A stretch of 64,000 nt of DNA from NCBI RefSeq assembly GCF_002220865.2, contig NZ_NHRJ02000013.1, positions 38,799-102,798 of the forward strand, in the 5' to 3' direction. The number at the start of each line of letters is the position of its first letter. The first letter of the stretch is position 1. This DNA comes from Paenibacillus xerothermodurans (lineage in GTDB: Bacteria; Bacillota; Bacilli; Paenibacillales; NBRC-103111). The translations under genes were made by a program, and so were the position numbers. Under the pieces are notes generated by a model. That model did no database searches and had not been told where the DNA came from. It saw nothing but the letters and a program-made list of their open reading frames with translations. Below, in pieces: positions 27,782 to 37,092 of the stretch.

Positions 27782-28810
27782 TTACTTGCGGGCCGCGTCG
27801 ATTTGATCCATTACATCTTTGTATTCAGGACGGTACTTGTCGAGTACTGGCTTCACTGCATCCTGCCAAGGTTTAACATCTTTCACTTCGGTGATGGTTA
27901 CACCAGCGGCACGGACTTTAGCTTCTGCTTCTTTCTCGTATTTGTCCCATGCTTCACGCTGTGTTGGCACAGAGTCCAAAGCAGCTTGCTTAATAATTTT
28001 GCGATCCTCTTCGGACAGCTTGTTCCATGTGGATTGAGAGATGAGCAGCACTTCAGGCACCCGTTGGTGGCCGTCCAAGATCAAGTTTTTAGCCACTTCA
28101 TAGTGGTTGGAAGACTGATAGCTTGGGAAGTTGTTTTCCGCTGCGTCGATAACGCCTGTTTGCAAGGAGCTGAACACTTCACCATATGCCATCGGCGTAG
28201 CATTCGCACCGAGAGCCGCCATTAAGTCGATGTTGATTTTATTTTGCTGAACGCGAACTTTTTGTCCTTTCATATCAGCCAAGCTCGTGATAGGTTTGCG
28301 CGAATAAAAGTGGCGGGCGCCGGAGCTGTAGTAAGCCAAGCCTCTCATCTTCGAGCTTTCCAAGCTGTCGAGCAGCTTGTTGCCGGGTTCGCTCTCAAGG
28401 AACTTCCACAAATGCTCGTCGCTGTCAAACACATATGGCAAGCTGAATACGCCAAAGTTTTTGTTGAATTCGCCCAAAGGTCCGCTGCTCACGCGGGTGA
28501 ATTCGATAGCGCCGAGCTGAACCTGCTCCACCACCGCTTTTTCTTCGCCGAGCTGAGAAGCTGGAAACACTTCAATTTTGATACGTCCATTGGTGCGCTC
28601 GTTGACTAAATCTGCGAACTTCTTATCGCCGATAACTGTCGGATAGTCAGCTGGATGGGTATCGGCCAGACGGAACGTGTATTTTTTGCCTGAGTCCTGC
28701 GGAGCCTCACCTGCACCTTGACTCGTTTCTTTGCTGCCGCAGCCTGCCAGCAGACCGCCTGCCAAAGCCAGCACAGAAATGATGCTTACCGTTTTCGTTA
28801 GCATTTTCAT
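27782..28810 (-). CDS. dctP: TRAP transporter solute-binding lipoprotein, DctP family
   Basis: 342 residues with a lipoprotein signal ending LAGGLLAGC. The mature part has DctP features: FRLADTHPADYPTVIGDKKF, PASQLGEEKAVVEQVQLGAIEF and the carboxylate-binding Arg region GQKVRVQQNKINIDLMAALG, then ATPMAYGEVFSSLQTGVIDAAEN. It captures an organic anion outside the cell for the DctQM permease. It is the last gene of dctQ-dctM-dctP, 99 bp after dctM. Confidence 0.93.
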   Translation of the reverse strand: MKMLTKTVSIISVLALAGGLLAGCGSKETSQGAGEAPQDSGKKYTFRLADTHPADYPTVIGDKKFADLVNERTNGRIKIEVFPASQLGEEKAVVEQVQLGAIEFTRVSSGPLGEFNKNFGVFSLPYVFDSDEHLWKFLESEPGNKLLDSLESSKMRGLAYYSSGARHFYSRKPITSLADMKGQKVRVQQNKINIDLMAALGANATPMAYGEVFSSLQTGVIDAAENNFPSYQSSNHYEVAKNLILDGHQRVPEVLLISQSTWNKLSEEDRKIIKQAALDSVPTQREAWDKYEKEAEAKVRAAGVTITEVKDVKPWQDAVKPVLDKYRPEYKDVMDQIDAARK

Positions 28811-28909
28811 TTTTTCTTGCCCCTTTTCTTATTTGTTAATGTAACACGGGGGCTAAGAGTCCTCTTAACCCCAACTGTATTTATTTTTTAAGATTTTTCA
28901 AAAGCGTAG

Positions 28910-30208
28910 TCAATCCTTCGCCATATTAGGCAGCCACATCACCAGATCCGGTATGTAGGTCAGTACCAGCAGCACCACACACATCACGTAGAAGAACGGC
29001 ATCATTGCCTTGGTTCCTTCGGCGATCGAGATCTTGCCTATCGCGCAGCCCACAAAGAGCACCGTGCCCACCGGCGGGGTTAACAGCCCGATGCCCAAGT
29101 TGAGCATCATGATGATACCGAAGTGAACAGGATCCATGCCCAGGTGCGTTACGACCGGCAATAAAATTGGAGTCATGATCAAAATCAGCGGCGCCATGTC
29201 CATTGGAGCGCCTAGGATCAGCAATAACACGTTAATGATAAGCAGAATCACAATCGGGCTGTCCGAAATACTCAACATCAGATCCGTAACCATGGACGGA
29301 ATTTTCAGGAATGCCAGCAGCCAGCTGAATGCGTCGGATGCCGCGATCAGGAACAGAACCATCGCCACGGTGCGGAACGTTTTTTTCAAAATGAGCCACA
29401 TCCGGGAAATCGGAATATCACGGTAAACGACAAATGTTAAAATAAATGCGTACAGACATGCAAGTGCGCCGGATTCCGTAGCTGTAAACCAGCCTGTAAA
29501 TATACCGCCCAGAATGATAGCCGCCGTTGCGAGCGACATGATACCATCCAGAATGATCTTAGGAATGTCCTTGCGTTGAACCGGTTCTCCCTTGGCATAG
29601 CCTCTCTTGATAGCAAACACATAGCTTGTTGCCATCAGGGACAAACATAGGATGATACCCGGCACGATACCTGCCAGAAACAAGCTGGCAATGGATACGC
29701 CGCCGCCGGCCGCCAAAGAATACAGCACCAGGTTGTGACTTGGCGGTACGACAACGCCCTGGATGGCGGAGGATACGGTAACGCCGACAGCGTAGTCGGT
29801 GTCATACCCTTTTTTCTTCATCATCGGAATCATCACTGAGCCGATCGATGATACGTCCGCCACGGCCGAACCGGAAATATTTCCGAAAAACATACATGCT
29901 ACCGAGTTCACCATCGCCAATCCGCCGCGTACTCCGCCGACGATTAATTGGGCAAAATTGACGATACGCAATGCGAGCTTGCCTTCACTCATAATATGAC
30001 CGGCGAGAATGAAGAACGGTATGGTCAGCAGCGAGTAAGAGCTCAGACCCTGGATCATACGCTGTCCGACCACTGCGGGCGGTATTTCCAAATAGAGCAC
30101 TGTAAGCAGTGTAGATAATGCCAGCGTCAAAGAGATCGGGAAACGCAGCATCATTAACAGAACAAAACTGATCGTGAGTATTAATACGGCAATTGTTGTT
30201 TCTTCCAT
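28910..30208 (-). CDS. dctM: TRAP transporter large permease, DctM family
   Basis: 432 residues, about twelve membrane spans. LLTIPFFILAGHIMSEG, GGVRGGLAMVNSVACMFFGNISGSAVADVSSIG and FGIIMMLNLGIGLLTPPVGTVLF are the diagnostic DctM segments. It forms the sodium-driven transport channel with DctQ. Its start directly follows the dctQ stop (30208/30209), so they are translationally coupled. Confidence 0.95.
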   Translation of the reverse strand: MEETTIAVLILTISFVLLMMLRFPISLTLALSTLLTVLYLEIPPAVVGQRMIQGLSSYSLLTIPFFILAGHIMSEGKLALRIVNFAQLIVGGVRGGLAMVNSVACMFFGNISGSAVADVSSIGSVMIPMMKKKGYDTDYAVGVTVSSAIQGVVVPPSHNLVLYSLAAGGGVSIASLFLAGIVPGIILCLSLMATSYVFAIKRGYAKGEPVQRKDIPKIILDGIMSLATAAIILGGIFTGWFTATESGALACLYAFILTFVVYRDIPISRMWLILKKTFRTVAMVLFLIAASDAFSWLLAFLKIPSMVTDLMLSISDSPIVILLIINVLLLILGAPMDMAPLILIMTPILLPVVTHLGMDPVHFGIIMMLNLGIGLLTPPVGTVLFVGCAIGKISIAEGTKAMMPFFYVMCVVLLVLTYIPDLVMWLPNMAKD

Positions 30209-30745
30209 CTAGTGCTCACCCTCTTCCATGCCGTGATGCCTTCTGGTATCGATACCAATGAACTGCAAGAATGAATAAATGCATACCAACCCGCCTGTGA
30301 CCGGCATAATGACGTAAACTAGACTGTTAGGCAGTTTAGTGGCCGCCAAAGTGCTTTCGTGCATGAGTACCGTAAATTCCGTGCCGTAAACCACCAGGTA
30401 TAAACCGAATGCAAAGGTAGAAGCATAGATCACACGGTCCAGAACCCAGTTGACGTTAGCCGGAAATTTGCCTGTGAATGAATCGATGGCCAAGTGCAGC
30501 CTCTCCCGAAACCCGATAGCAATACCGAGAAATGAGAACCACACGAGCAGCAGAAGTGTGATTTCCTCAGACCAGAACAGTACGAAGTTAAATAATTTTC
30601 GGGTCATAACCTGAAGTGTGACTATTAAAATCATTGATAGAAGCGCCAGCAACGAAAAAGTTTCAACAAAACTGTCGATGGCTAAAGCGATTCGTTTTAA
30701 CGCTTTCAAAACATCATCCCCTTCCTGCGCGAAATCCTGCTGCAT
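30209..30745 (-). CDS. dctQ: TRAP transporter small permease, DctQ family
   Basis: 178 residues from ATG at 30745, 10 nt after AAAGGA (an upstream in-frame ATG is less likely). Four membrane helices with the WSEEITLLLLVWFSFLGIAIGFRERLHLAID signature of DctQ. It supports DctM in TRAP transport of C4-dicarboxylates or similar acids. First gene of the TRAP operon. Confidence 0.9.
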   Translation of the reverse strand: MQQDFAQEGDDVLKALKRIALAIDSFVETFSLLALLSMILIVTLQVMTRKLFNFVLFWSEEITLLLLVWFSFLGIAIGFRERLHLAIDSFTGKFPANVNWVLDRVIYASTFAFGLYLVVYGTEFTVLMHESTLAATKLPNSLVYVIMPVTGGLVCIYSFLQFIGIDTRRHHGMEEGEH

Positions 30746-30966
30746 GTAAGTGCTTTCCTTTTTGCTAATCCCTATTGTAATGAATGCAATAACATAAAGT
30801 AACACGGTTGGTTTTAGGAAAGTTTGTAATATTTTTAGGTGGGGCGGTTGGAAACGAATGCGCAGGGACTATTGTAGTATTAGTACGCCGTATGTATCTC
30901 GGTAAATGTTTACATAACTTGATCATATGTATGTGTTTTGATACGATAAACAGAACATACATTCGC

Positions 30967-31002
30967 TTCACAGATGAGGTGACATTCACAGATGAGGTGA
31001 CA
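30967..31002 (+). repeat. Tandem duplication of an 18-bp SD-containing unit
   Basis: TTCACAGATGAGGTGACA occurs twice in direct succession (30967-30984, 30985-31002); each copy contains the SD GAGGTGA. The second copy is at correct distance from the ATG at 31006. Confidence 0.9.
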
Positions 31003-31005
31003 TTG

Positions 31006-31971
31006 ATGAAATCCGAAAGTAAGGCTAACAAAACACAATACGAGCCGATGAAGGCCAAAACGATATTGAATCCTGTGAAAGCGCCGTCTATGCCGTTCGA
31101 CTACTCCATCAATCCTTACCGGGGCTGCCAGCATGGGTGCAGCTTTTGCTATGCGCGTTCTACGCATGAGTTTCTCGGTGTTGAGGCTGACGATACATTC
31201 CAAAATCGTATTTTTATGAAATCCGAAGCGCCGGAAATCCTTCGCGAACAGATAGAAAAACGGCTTCGCAGCAAAAAGCCCACGTCTTCATGGGGACAGA
31301 TTACCATCGGCACCGCGACCGACCCCTATCAACAAATTGAAAGCAAGGCCAAATTGACCCGCGGCTGTCTTGAGGTGTTGGTCGAGTACCAGCTTCCTGT
31401 GTCCATCACCACGCGTTCCCCATTGATTCTGCGCGATATCGATTTATTGACCCAGCTCAACTCGATTTCCGTGAACGTAAGCATTAGTACGTTGAGCAAC
31501 AACGTTTGGCGTCAATTCGAGCCGTCCACGCCGTCCCCGGCCCAACGGCTGTCCACCGTGGCGCAGCTTAATGCGGAAGGCATACGTGCAGGTGTGTTTG
31601 CGGCGCCGATCCTCCCCTACATTACAGACAGCAAGTCCGATCTGGACGAACTGGTGGCGGCCGCCGCGGAAGCTCATGCGCAGTTCCTGATGCCCTCGTA
31701 TTTACGGCTGAGCACTTCAGCTGTGAAGGTGTGGTTCTTCCAAACACTGCAGCAGCATTATCCCGAGTTAACCGAAAAATATGCAAAATTATATGCGTCG
31801 TCAGGATACGCTCCTTCAAGCTACCGTGAACCAAACATGCGATATATAGAAGCACTACTGCGTCAACACAAAATCGGTATGCAGAAAATTGTCCCAAACC
31901 CTCAAAAAGATATGACCCCGGCTGCCATGCAGCAGCAACCTGAAGGACCAGTACAATTAACATTGTTCTAA
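31006..31971 (+). CDS. Radical SAM protein, SPL/Rv2578c-like family
   Basis: 321 residues from ATG at 31006, preceded by GAGGTGACATTG. The [4Fe-4S] motif is CQHGCSFCYA (CxxxCxxC), embedded in YSINPYRGCQHGCSFCYARS, which is typical of the DNA-repair-photolyase-like radical SAM group (COG1533, related to spore photoproduct lyase). ITIGTATDPYQQIESKAKLT is a further family signature. No true SplB C-terminal features are seen, so the reaction is unknown. Confidence 0.87.
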   Translation: MKSESKANKTQYEPMKAKTILNPVKAPSMPFDYSINPYRGCQHGCSFCYARSTHEFLGVEADDTFQNRIFMKSEAPEILREQIEKRLRSKKPTSSWGQITIGTATDPYQQIESKAKLTRGCLEVLVEYQLPVSITTRSPLILRDIDLLTQLNSISVNVSISTLSNNVWRQFEPSTPSPAQRLSTVAQLNAEGIRAGVFAAPILPYITDSKSDLDELVAAAAEAHAQFLMPSYLRLSTSAVKVWFFQTLQQHYPELTEKYAKLYASSGYAPSSYREPNMRYIEALLRQHKIGMQKIVPNPQKDMTPAAMQQQPEGPVQLTLF

Positions 31972-32127
31972 ACGGCGCTGTCACGGTTTGCAGCATTAGC
32001 TAAAGACCCGGTGACCTGCGTGGAGTAGTAGCGCATGCAAGGCATATTCGTTCTGTCTCGAAGCCTGCGAGGCACGACAGTTGGTTAGTATAAGCGCAGG
32101 TGCAAGAACAACCGCGGCGCAGCACAC

Positions 32128-32190
32128 AAAAAAGCTACCTTTCTTCCCACAGAACTTTCCCAGTTTGTGAGAGGCGAGATAGCTTTTCGT
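32128..32190. terminator. Bidirectional terminator
   Basis: AAAAGCTA and TAGCTTTT close a stem with inner CACAGAAC / GTTTGTG pairing, flanked by A-run and T-run, between convergent genes. Confidence 0.75.
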
Positions 32191-32226
32191 TTTTTATTAT
32201 TATCTTGATGCTTTTTGATCGGCATC

Positions 32227-32877
32227 TTATACCTGACGCGCTTCCAAACGGCGGGCCACGATGGACAAAGTATAATTGACAACGAAGTAAATGATGGCGG
32301 CAAGCAGAAGTATCGGGATGATGAAATTCACATTTTGCCCATTAATGATTTGCGCGTGATGCATCAGCTCCCCAAGTGAGATGACGACTGCCAGCGATGT
32401 ATCTTTTAACAGCGATATGAATTGGCTCACCATCGGCGGCATCATACGGCGTAGAGCTTGCGGCAAGGTGATGTGCCACAATGTTTGCGTGTAGCCCAGA
32501 CCGGAAGACCTTGCGGCCTCGATCTGGCCTTGATCAATCGATTTGACACCGCTGCGGACGATCTCCGATATCATGGCGGCCTCAAACACAGTGAGCGCGA
32601 GAATGGCGGCGTTCTGCACGCTAAGCTTGATTCCTACTTCCGGCAGGGCAAAAAAGGCGAAGAAGATAATGAGCAGAAGCGGAAGATTGCGTATAATCTC
32701 CACACACAGCGCAGTAAGCTGTGAAATTACGGGAAGCTTGGTGTAGCGGACGATGCCGAGCAGACATCCTATCAAAAAACTCAACACAATGGCGATCACC
32801 GCAACTTTAAGAGTGACACCGAGTCCTTCCAGTAAAAAACGTATGTGCTCCCACGTATACGCGCCAGCAAAATCCAT
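32227..32877 (-). CDS. Polar amino-acid ABC transporter permease
   Basis: 216 residues with five to six membrane spans and the EAA-loop region of the HisM/GlnP family (SGLGYTQTLWHITLPQALRRMMPPMVSQFI). GGAGGTGAGAG lies just before the ATG. It is the second permease of a four-gene transporter (ATPase, binding protein, two permeases). Confidence 0.9.
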   Translation of the reverse strand: MDFAGAYTWEHIRFLLEGLGVTLKVAVIAIVLSFLIGCLLGIVRYTKLPVISQLTALCVEIIRNLPLLLIIFFAFFALPEVGIKLSVQNAAILALTVFEAAMISEIVRSGVKSIDQGQIEAARSSGLGYTQTLWHITLPQALRRMMPPMVSQFISLLKDTSLAVVISLGELMHHAQIINGQNVNFIIPILLLAAIIYFVVNYTLSIVARRLEARQV

Positions 32878-32904
32878 AAACTCTCACCTCCAACGGCCGG
32901 CCTG

Positions 32905-33564
32905 CTACTGGGATTTCGCCATTCTCCGCTCCAAATAGGCCAACCCGATGCTCAGCGGAATCGTAATCACCAGATAAAACATCGCGACAAAAATATATAC
33001 ACTGAATGTGACAAAAGATTTGCTTGAAATCAGGTCGGCGTAATACATTAAGTCAAGCCCTGCTACAACGCTTAGAATCGAAGAATTTTTCACTAAATTT
33101 AGAAACTGGTTGCCGATAGGCGGGATAACGATTTTCAACGCCTGCGGGAGGATGATGTACCTCATGGTCTGGTTGTACGTCATGCCGGAAGCCCTGGCTG
33201 CTTCGGACTGCCCCTTGGGCACCGCTTGAATGCCGGCGCGCACGGATTCAGCGATAAATGCGGCTGTGTAGATCATGAGGCCCAGTGTCCCCGCCACAAA
33301 GCCGCTCAGTGGAAAACCTACCACCGACGGAGCTAGAAAAAACATAAACACAATCAGAATGAGCGGGATATTCCTGATAAATTCTACAAAACCGGCGCCG
33401 AGCCAGTTGAGGGGCTTGATCGGCGCTATGCGCATGACGGCGACCAAGGTGCCGATAATGAAACTGCCAATTAAAGCGATCACGCTAACCTGCAGCGTAT
33501 TAAAAAAGCCTTCGAGATATGTATCCCAATACTTAAATAAAACGTCAAACTTCAACTTGTCCAT
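32905..33564 (-). CDS. Polar amino-acid ABC transporter permease
   Basis: 219 residues, five to six spans, with the family loop ASGMTYNQTMRYIILPQALKIVIPPIGNQFL. It pairs with the permease encoded 27 bp downstream to form the heterodimeric channel. The ATG follows GGAGG at a rather long distance of about 13 nt. Confidence 0.9.
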   Translation of the reverse strand: MDKLKFDVLFKYWDTYLEGFFNTLQVSVIALIGSFIIGTLVAVMRIAPIKPLNWLGAGFVEFIRNIPLILIVFMFFLAPSVVGFPLSGFVAGTLGLMIYTAAFIAESVRAGIQAVPKGQSEAARASGMTYNQTMRYIILPQALKIVIPPIGNQFLNLVKNSSILSVVAGLDLMYYADLISSKSFVTFSVYIFVAMFYLVITIPLSIGLAYLERRMAKSQ

Positions 33565-33639
33565 GCCCGCCGAGCGCCTCCTTCCGCGATGGAATAGGAT
33601 GAGCGTACGGGATATTCGCTCATCCCCGGTTCCCGGCTT

Positions 33640-34503
33640 TTACTTGCTCGGTTTTTCGCCCATCCAGTGCTCGTACAGCTTGTCGTACTCACCGCTCGAC
33701 TTCATGGCTTTCAAGAACTCGTTAACGTGGTTAACGAACGCTTTGTCGCCTTTTTTGATGGCCATGCCGTAAGGTTCATCCGTAAACGTACCGCCAACGA
33801 CCTCGAAGTTCGGATCTTGTTTCACCATACCGAAGAGTATTGCGTTGTCTGTCGTCAGGGCATCCCCTTGCCCGGCTTTTAACGCCGTGAACGCGTCTTG
33901 ATAATTCTCGAATTCAAGCACAGTGGCTTCCGGCGCCTTAGCACGCACGTTGGTTGTGGAAGTGGAACCTTTGACGGCTAACACTTTGACCCCTTTTTTC
34001 AGATCTGCGACGGACTTGATATTGCTGCCTTTCTTCACGAGAAGCGATTGTCCTGCGTTAAAATAGACATCGGTAAATTCAACCTCCTGCTTACGTTCCT
34101 CAGTGATCGTCATGGTTGCTATAATCATATCGATGTCCCCGTTGTTCAGCATGGGAATTCGTGTTTTTGAGGTGACCTCTTTGAGTTCCAATTTTGTTTC
34201 ATCACCAAGTATGTTCTTGGCCAGCGCCTTAGCCATGTCGATATCAAAACCTTCTACCTTGCCGGTCGCCGGGTCTTTCAAGCCGAACAGCTTCGTATCG
34301 AACTTCACGCCAACAACCAGCTTGCCACGCTGCTTGATCGCGTCCAGCGTACTCGCCGCGGCTGTTCCAGTGTCCGTTCCGCCGCCCGACGCAGCGGGTG
34401 CCGCAGGCGCCGGTTCAGTGCTGCCGGTGCCACAGCCGGCCATAGCGAGCGCCAGCATTACGAGAATTAACGTTAACGTACCCCAAGGTTTTTTCCTACG
34501 CAT
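33640..34503 (-). CDS. Amino-acid ABC transporter solute-binding lipoprotein (family 3)
   Basis: 287 residues from ATG at 34503, after GAGAGGGG. Signal peptide with lipobox ALAMAGC, a Gly/Ala/Pro/Thr linker, then the SBP family 3 fold: GKLVVGVKFDTKLFGLKDPA, VEGFDIDMAKALAKNI and LNNGDIDMIIATMTITEERK. These are typical of glutamine/glutamate-binding GlnH. It lies between the ATPase and permease genes. Confidence 0.92.
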   Translation of the reverse strand: MRRKKPWGTLTLILVMLALAMAGCGTGSTEPAPAAPAASGGGTDTGTAAASTLDAIKQRGKLVVGVKFDTKLFGLKDPATGKVEGFDIDMAKALAKNILGDETKLELKEVTSKTRIPMLNNGDIDMIIATMTITEERKQEVEFTDVYFNAGQSLLVKKGSNIKSVADLKKGVKVLAVKGSTSTTNVRAKAPEATVLEFENYQDAFTALKAGQGDALTTDNAILFGMVKQDPNFEVVGGTFTDEPYGMAIKKGDKAFVNHVNEFLKAMKSSGEYDKLYEHWMGEKPSK

Positions 34504-34539
34504 CCATGTAAACCCCTCTCTTGTGCACATATTTTATTT

Positions 34540-35268
34540 TTAATGCTGCAATAAACGGCTCAAGAACAGGCGTGCCCGCTCCTCACGCGGATTGTTGAAA
34601 AAGTCTGCCGGTGCCGCCTCCTCCACGATTTGCCCCTGGTCCATGAACACGACACGGTGTGCGACCTCGCGGGCAAAGCCCATCTCATGAGTGACCACGA
34701 CCATCGTCATGCCCTCGCGCGCCAGGCTTTTCATTACATCCAGCACCTCACCGATCATCTCGGGGTCCAACGCTGAAGTTGGCTCATCGAACAGCATGAT
34801 CTGCGGCTTCATCGCGAGCCCCCTTGCAATCGCCACACGCTGCTGCTGGCCGCCGGATAGCTGGGACGGAAGAGCGTTGGCCTTATCCGGAATGCCCACT
34901 TTTTCCAGGTACTGCATTGCGGTTGCTACAGCTTCCTGCTTGGACATACCCGCCACCTTGATCGGTGCCAGTGTAATGTTGTCGAGCACCGTCATGTGCG
35001 GATAAAGATTGAAATGTTGAAACACCATGCCGATGTGCCGGCGCAGTTTATTGACGTCTGTCTTTTTGCTGTGAAGCGCAACGCCGTTGACTGTCAGTTC
35101 GCCATCCGTGATGGTTTCCAACCGGTTGATACAGCGAAGCAGTGTACTTTTTCCCGACCCGGACGGGCCCACCACAACCACCACTTCACCTGCACCGATG
35201 GTGAGATTGATCTGTTTCAGGACATGAAACTGACCATAATGCTTGTTAACGTTGCGAAATTCGATCAT
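34540..35268 (-). CDS. glnQ: Amino-acid ABC transporter ATPase, GlnQ-like
   Basis: 242 residues from ATG at 35268; an upstream GGGGGTG lies somewhat far (about 12 nt). Walker [11 protein letters not shown]-loop [16 protein letters not shown], signature [16 protein letters not shown], Walker [15 protein letters not shown] and the switch His in [13 protein letters not shown]. It is the first gene of the operon and energises import of a polar amino acid. The symbol reflects family, not proven substrate. Confidence 0.92.
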   Translation of the reverse strand: MIEFRNVNKHYGQFHVLKQINLTIGAGEVVVVVGPSGSGKSTLLRCINRLETITDGELTVNGVALHSKKTDVNKLRRHIGMVFQHFNLYPHMTVLDNITLAPIKVAGMSKQEAVATAMQYLEKVGIPDKANALPSQLSGGQQQRVAIARGLAMKPQIMLFDEPTSALDPEMIGEVLDVMKSLAREGMTMVVVTHEMGFAREVAHRVVFMDQGQIVEEAAPADFFNNPREERARLFLSRLLQH

Positions 35269-35430
35269 TAGACGGTTTTCACCCCCAAACAGCGGAATCA
35301 AACTCTGAAGCGCACCTAGCTGTTACTTAAAACTTATTACCACAATCTTGAAAATACGACTCTAAAAACCAACAGCGTCATTGTAAATTTCTATGTCCCG
35401 CTCTTAATGAGTGGTATAAGGGGGCATACT

Positions 35431-36738
35431 ATGTCCGCATTACAAATCCTTGGGGAGTTGAATAGTTGGATGAACGCAGGCTCTGTGATTGAATACATTG
35501 AACGCAAAAGTCTTCCGCTCAGGCAGCCCAACGATCTGCAAGCGATTGTCGACGCGGTCGGCGACGCTCAAATCGTCTTACTTGGCGAGGCGTCGCATGG
35601 GACGGCAGAGTTTTATACGCAGCGCGCCGAAATATCGAAAAAACTGATTGAGCAAAAAGGCTTCCGTTTTATCGGTGTGGAAGGTGACTGGCCTTCCTGC
35701 TACGAGATTAACCGATTTGTGAAAAGATACCCCGGGGCGGCGCAATCGCCAGAAGAGGCGTTGCAGGACTTCAACCGATGGCCCACCTGGATGTGGGCAA
35801 ACCGCGAAATCATGCCGCTCATCCAATGGATACGGGATTACAACGATCGGGCTGATAACAAACGTAAAGTTGGCTTCTACGGGATTGATGTATACAGCTT
35901 GTGGGAATCACTGGATGCCATTATGCGGTACGCCAAAGAGACCGGATCTGAGGAAATCGAGCGAATGGCGAGAGCCGCTCTCGAATGTTTCGATCCGCAC
36001 GGACGGGAAGGGCAAGCGTACGGCTTGGCGGCCGCACTTTATGGTGAAGGCTGTAAAGACGAGGTAGTTCAGCTCCTCACTGAGATGCAGCAGCGTCGGC
36101 AGCGCCAGCCGAACGACGATGAAGCTGCATTAAGCGCCGAAATCAATTCCCTAGTTTCGGTGAATGCGGAGCGCTACTATCGGAGCATGATTACTCATGA
36201 TGGGGAATCGTGGAATGTCCGGGATAGGCACATGGTCGAGGCGCTGACGCGCGTGCAGGATTTCTATGGCCCGGATGCGAAAGCGATCGTGTGGGAGCAT
36301 AACACTCATATCGGCGATGCACGCGCGACCGACATGGCGGCCGAGGGCATGGTCAATGTAGGGCAGCTGCTGCGGGAACAGCACGGGCGGGAAAATGTGT
36401 TCGCTGTCGGCTTCGGTACTCACAGGGGCACGGTGATCGCCGGACAAGAATGGGGCGCGCCTGCCGAACGGATGGTGGTGCCGCCGGGGCGGCCAAACAG
36501 CTGGGAGGACATGTTGCACGAAGCCGGCGGAGGCGAGAACCGCATCCTGCTTATCGACCGGCAAGCTCCCGAGCTGCAGCAGAGGATTCGCCACCGCGCG
36601 ATCGGGGTTGTCTACCACCCGCGCTTTGAGGCAGGCAATTACGTGCCGTCGATCATGGGGGAACGTTACGACGCGTTCATCCATATTGACGAAAGCAGCG
36701 CACTCGAGCCGCTCGAGGTTGCCGCAGTCTATAGTTAA
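35431..36738 (+). CDS. Erythromycin-esterase-family protein
   Basis: 435 residues from ATG at 35431, 7 nt after AAGGGGG. Family hallmarks: VLLGEASHGTAEFYTQRAEI, GFRFIGVEGDWPSCYEINRFV, WANREIMPLIQWIRDYN, VGFYGIDVYSLWESLDAIM and KAIVWEHNTHIGDARATDM, with the Glu and His residues used by EreA/EreB-type esterases. Relatives with this length are often not resistance enzymes, so true macrolide hydrolysis is uncertain. It has its own terminator and stands alone. Confidence 0.88.
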   Translation: MSALQILGELNSWMNAGSVIEYIERKSLPLRQPNDLQAIVDAVGDAQIVLLGEASHGTAEFYTQRAEISKKLIEQKGFRFIGVEGDWPSCYEINRFVKRYPGAAQSPEEALQDFNRWPTWMWANREIMPLIQWIRDYNDRADNKRKVGFYGIDVYSLWESLDAIMRYAKETGSEEIERMARAALECFDPHGREGQAYGLAAALYGEGCKDEVVQLLTEMQQRRQRQPNDDEAALSAEINSLVSVNAERYYRSMITHDGESWNVRDRHMVEALTRVQDFYGPDAKAIVWEHNTHIGDARATDMAAEGMVNVGQLLREQHGRENVFAVGFGTHRGTVIAGQEWGAPAERMVVPPGRPNSWEDMLHEAGGGENRILLIDRQAPELQQRIRHRAIGVVYHPRFEAGNYVPSIMGERYDAFIHIDESSALEPLEVAAVYS

Positions 36739-36780
36739 GCAGCCCTGTGCGGCTGCTGCAGCATCATACGTCACAGGCGG

Positions 36781-36820
36781 GAGAGGAGCTTGTTCGCATG
36801 GCAACGCGAGCTCCTCTTTT
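36781..36820 (+). terminator. Terminator after the esterase-like gene
   Basis: GAGAGGAGCT and AGCTCCTCTTTT form a stem of about 9 bp with a T-tract. Confidence 0.85.
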
Positions 36821-37092
36821 GCCTGTTGATGCCAGCCGCTTGCCTTCACGGTCACGCTAGCGTCTCTCTGCGCCTGTTGCAGCACCCTTGCCCCACACGA
36901 TACGCCAGCTTCTCACGGCTTCGAGTTGATCATGCCGAGCGCCAAGGCCACGCCGACATGGATTATGCTCTCGGCAAATGGCTGTAACCGCGCGCATAAA
37001 CCCTACCGTATTTTCACATGGTATTAAGGTCATACAATGCAAAGTGGAGGCGCAGGCAAACACATTACCTTAATTATACGGAGGTTATCGCG

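Noticed and set aside
36900..36987. Possible C-terminal gene fragment (RVDHAERQGHADMDYALGKW)
   Set aside because: Short frame after a terminator, no upstream continuation and no recognisable family.
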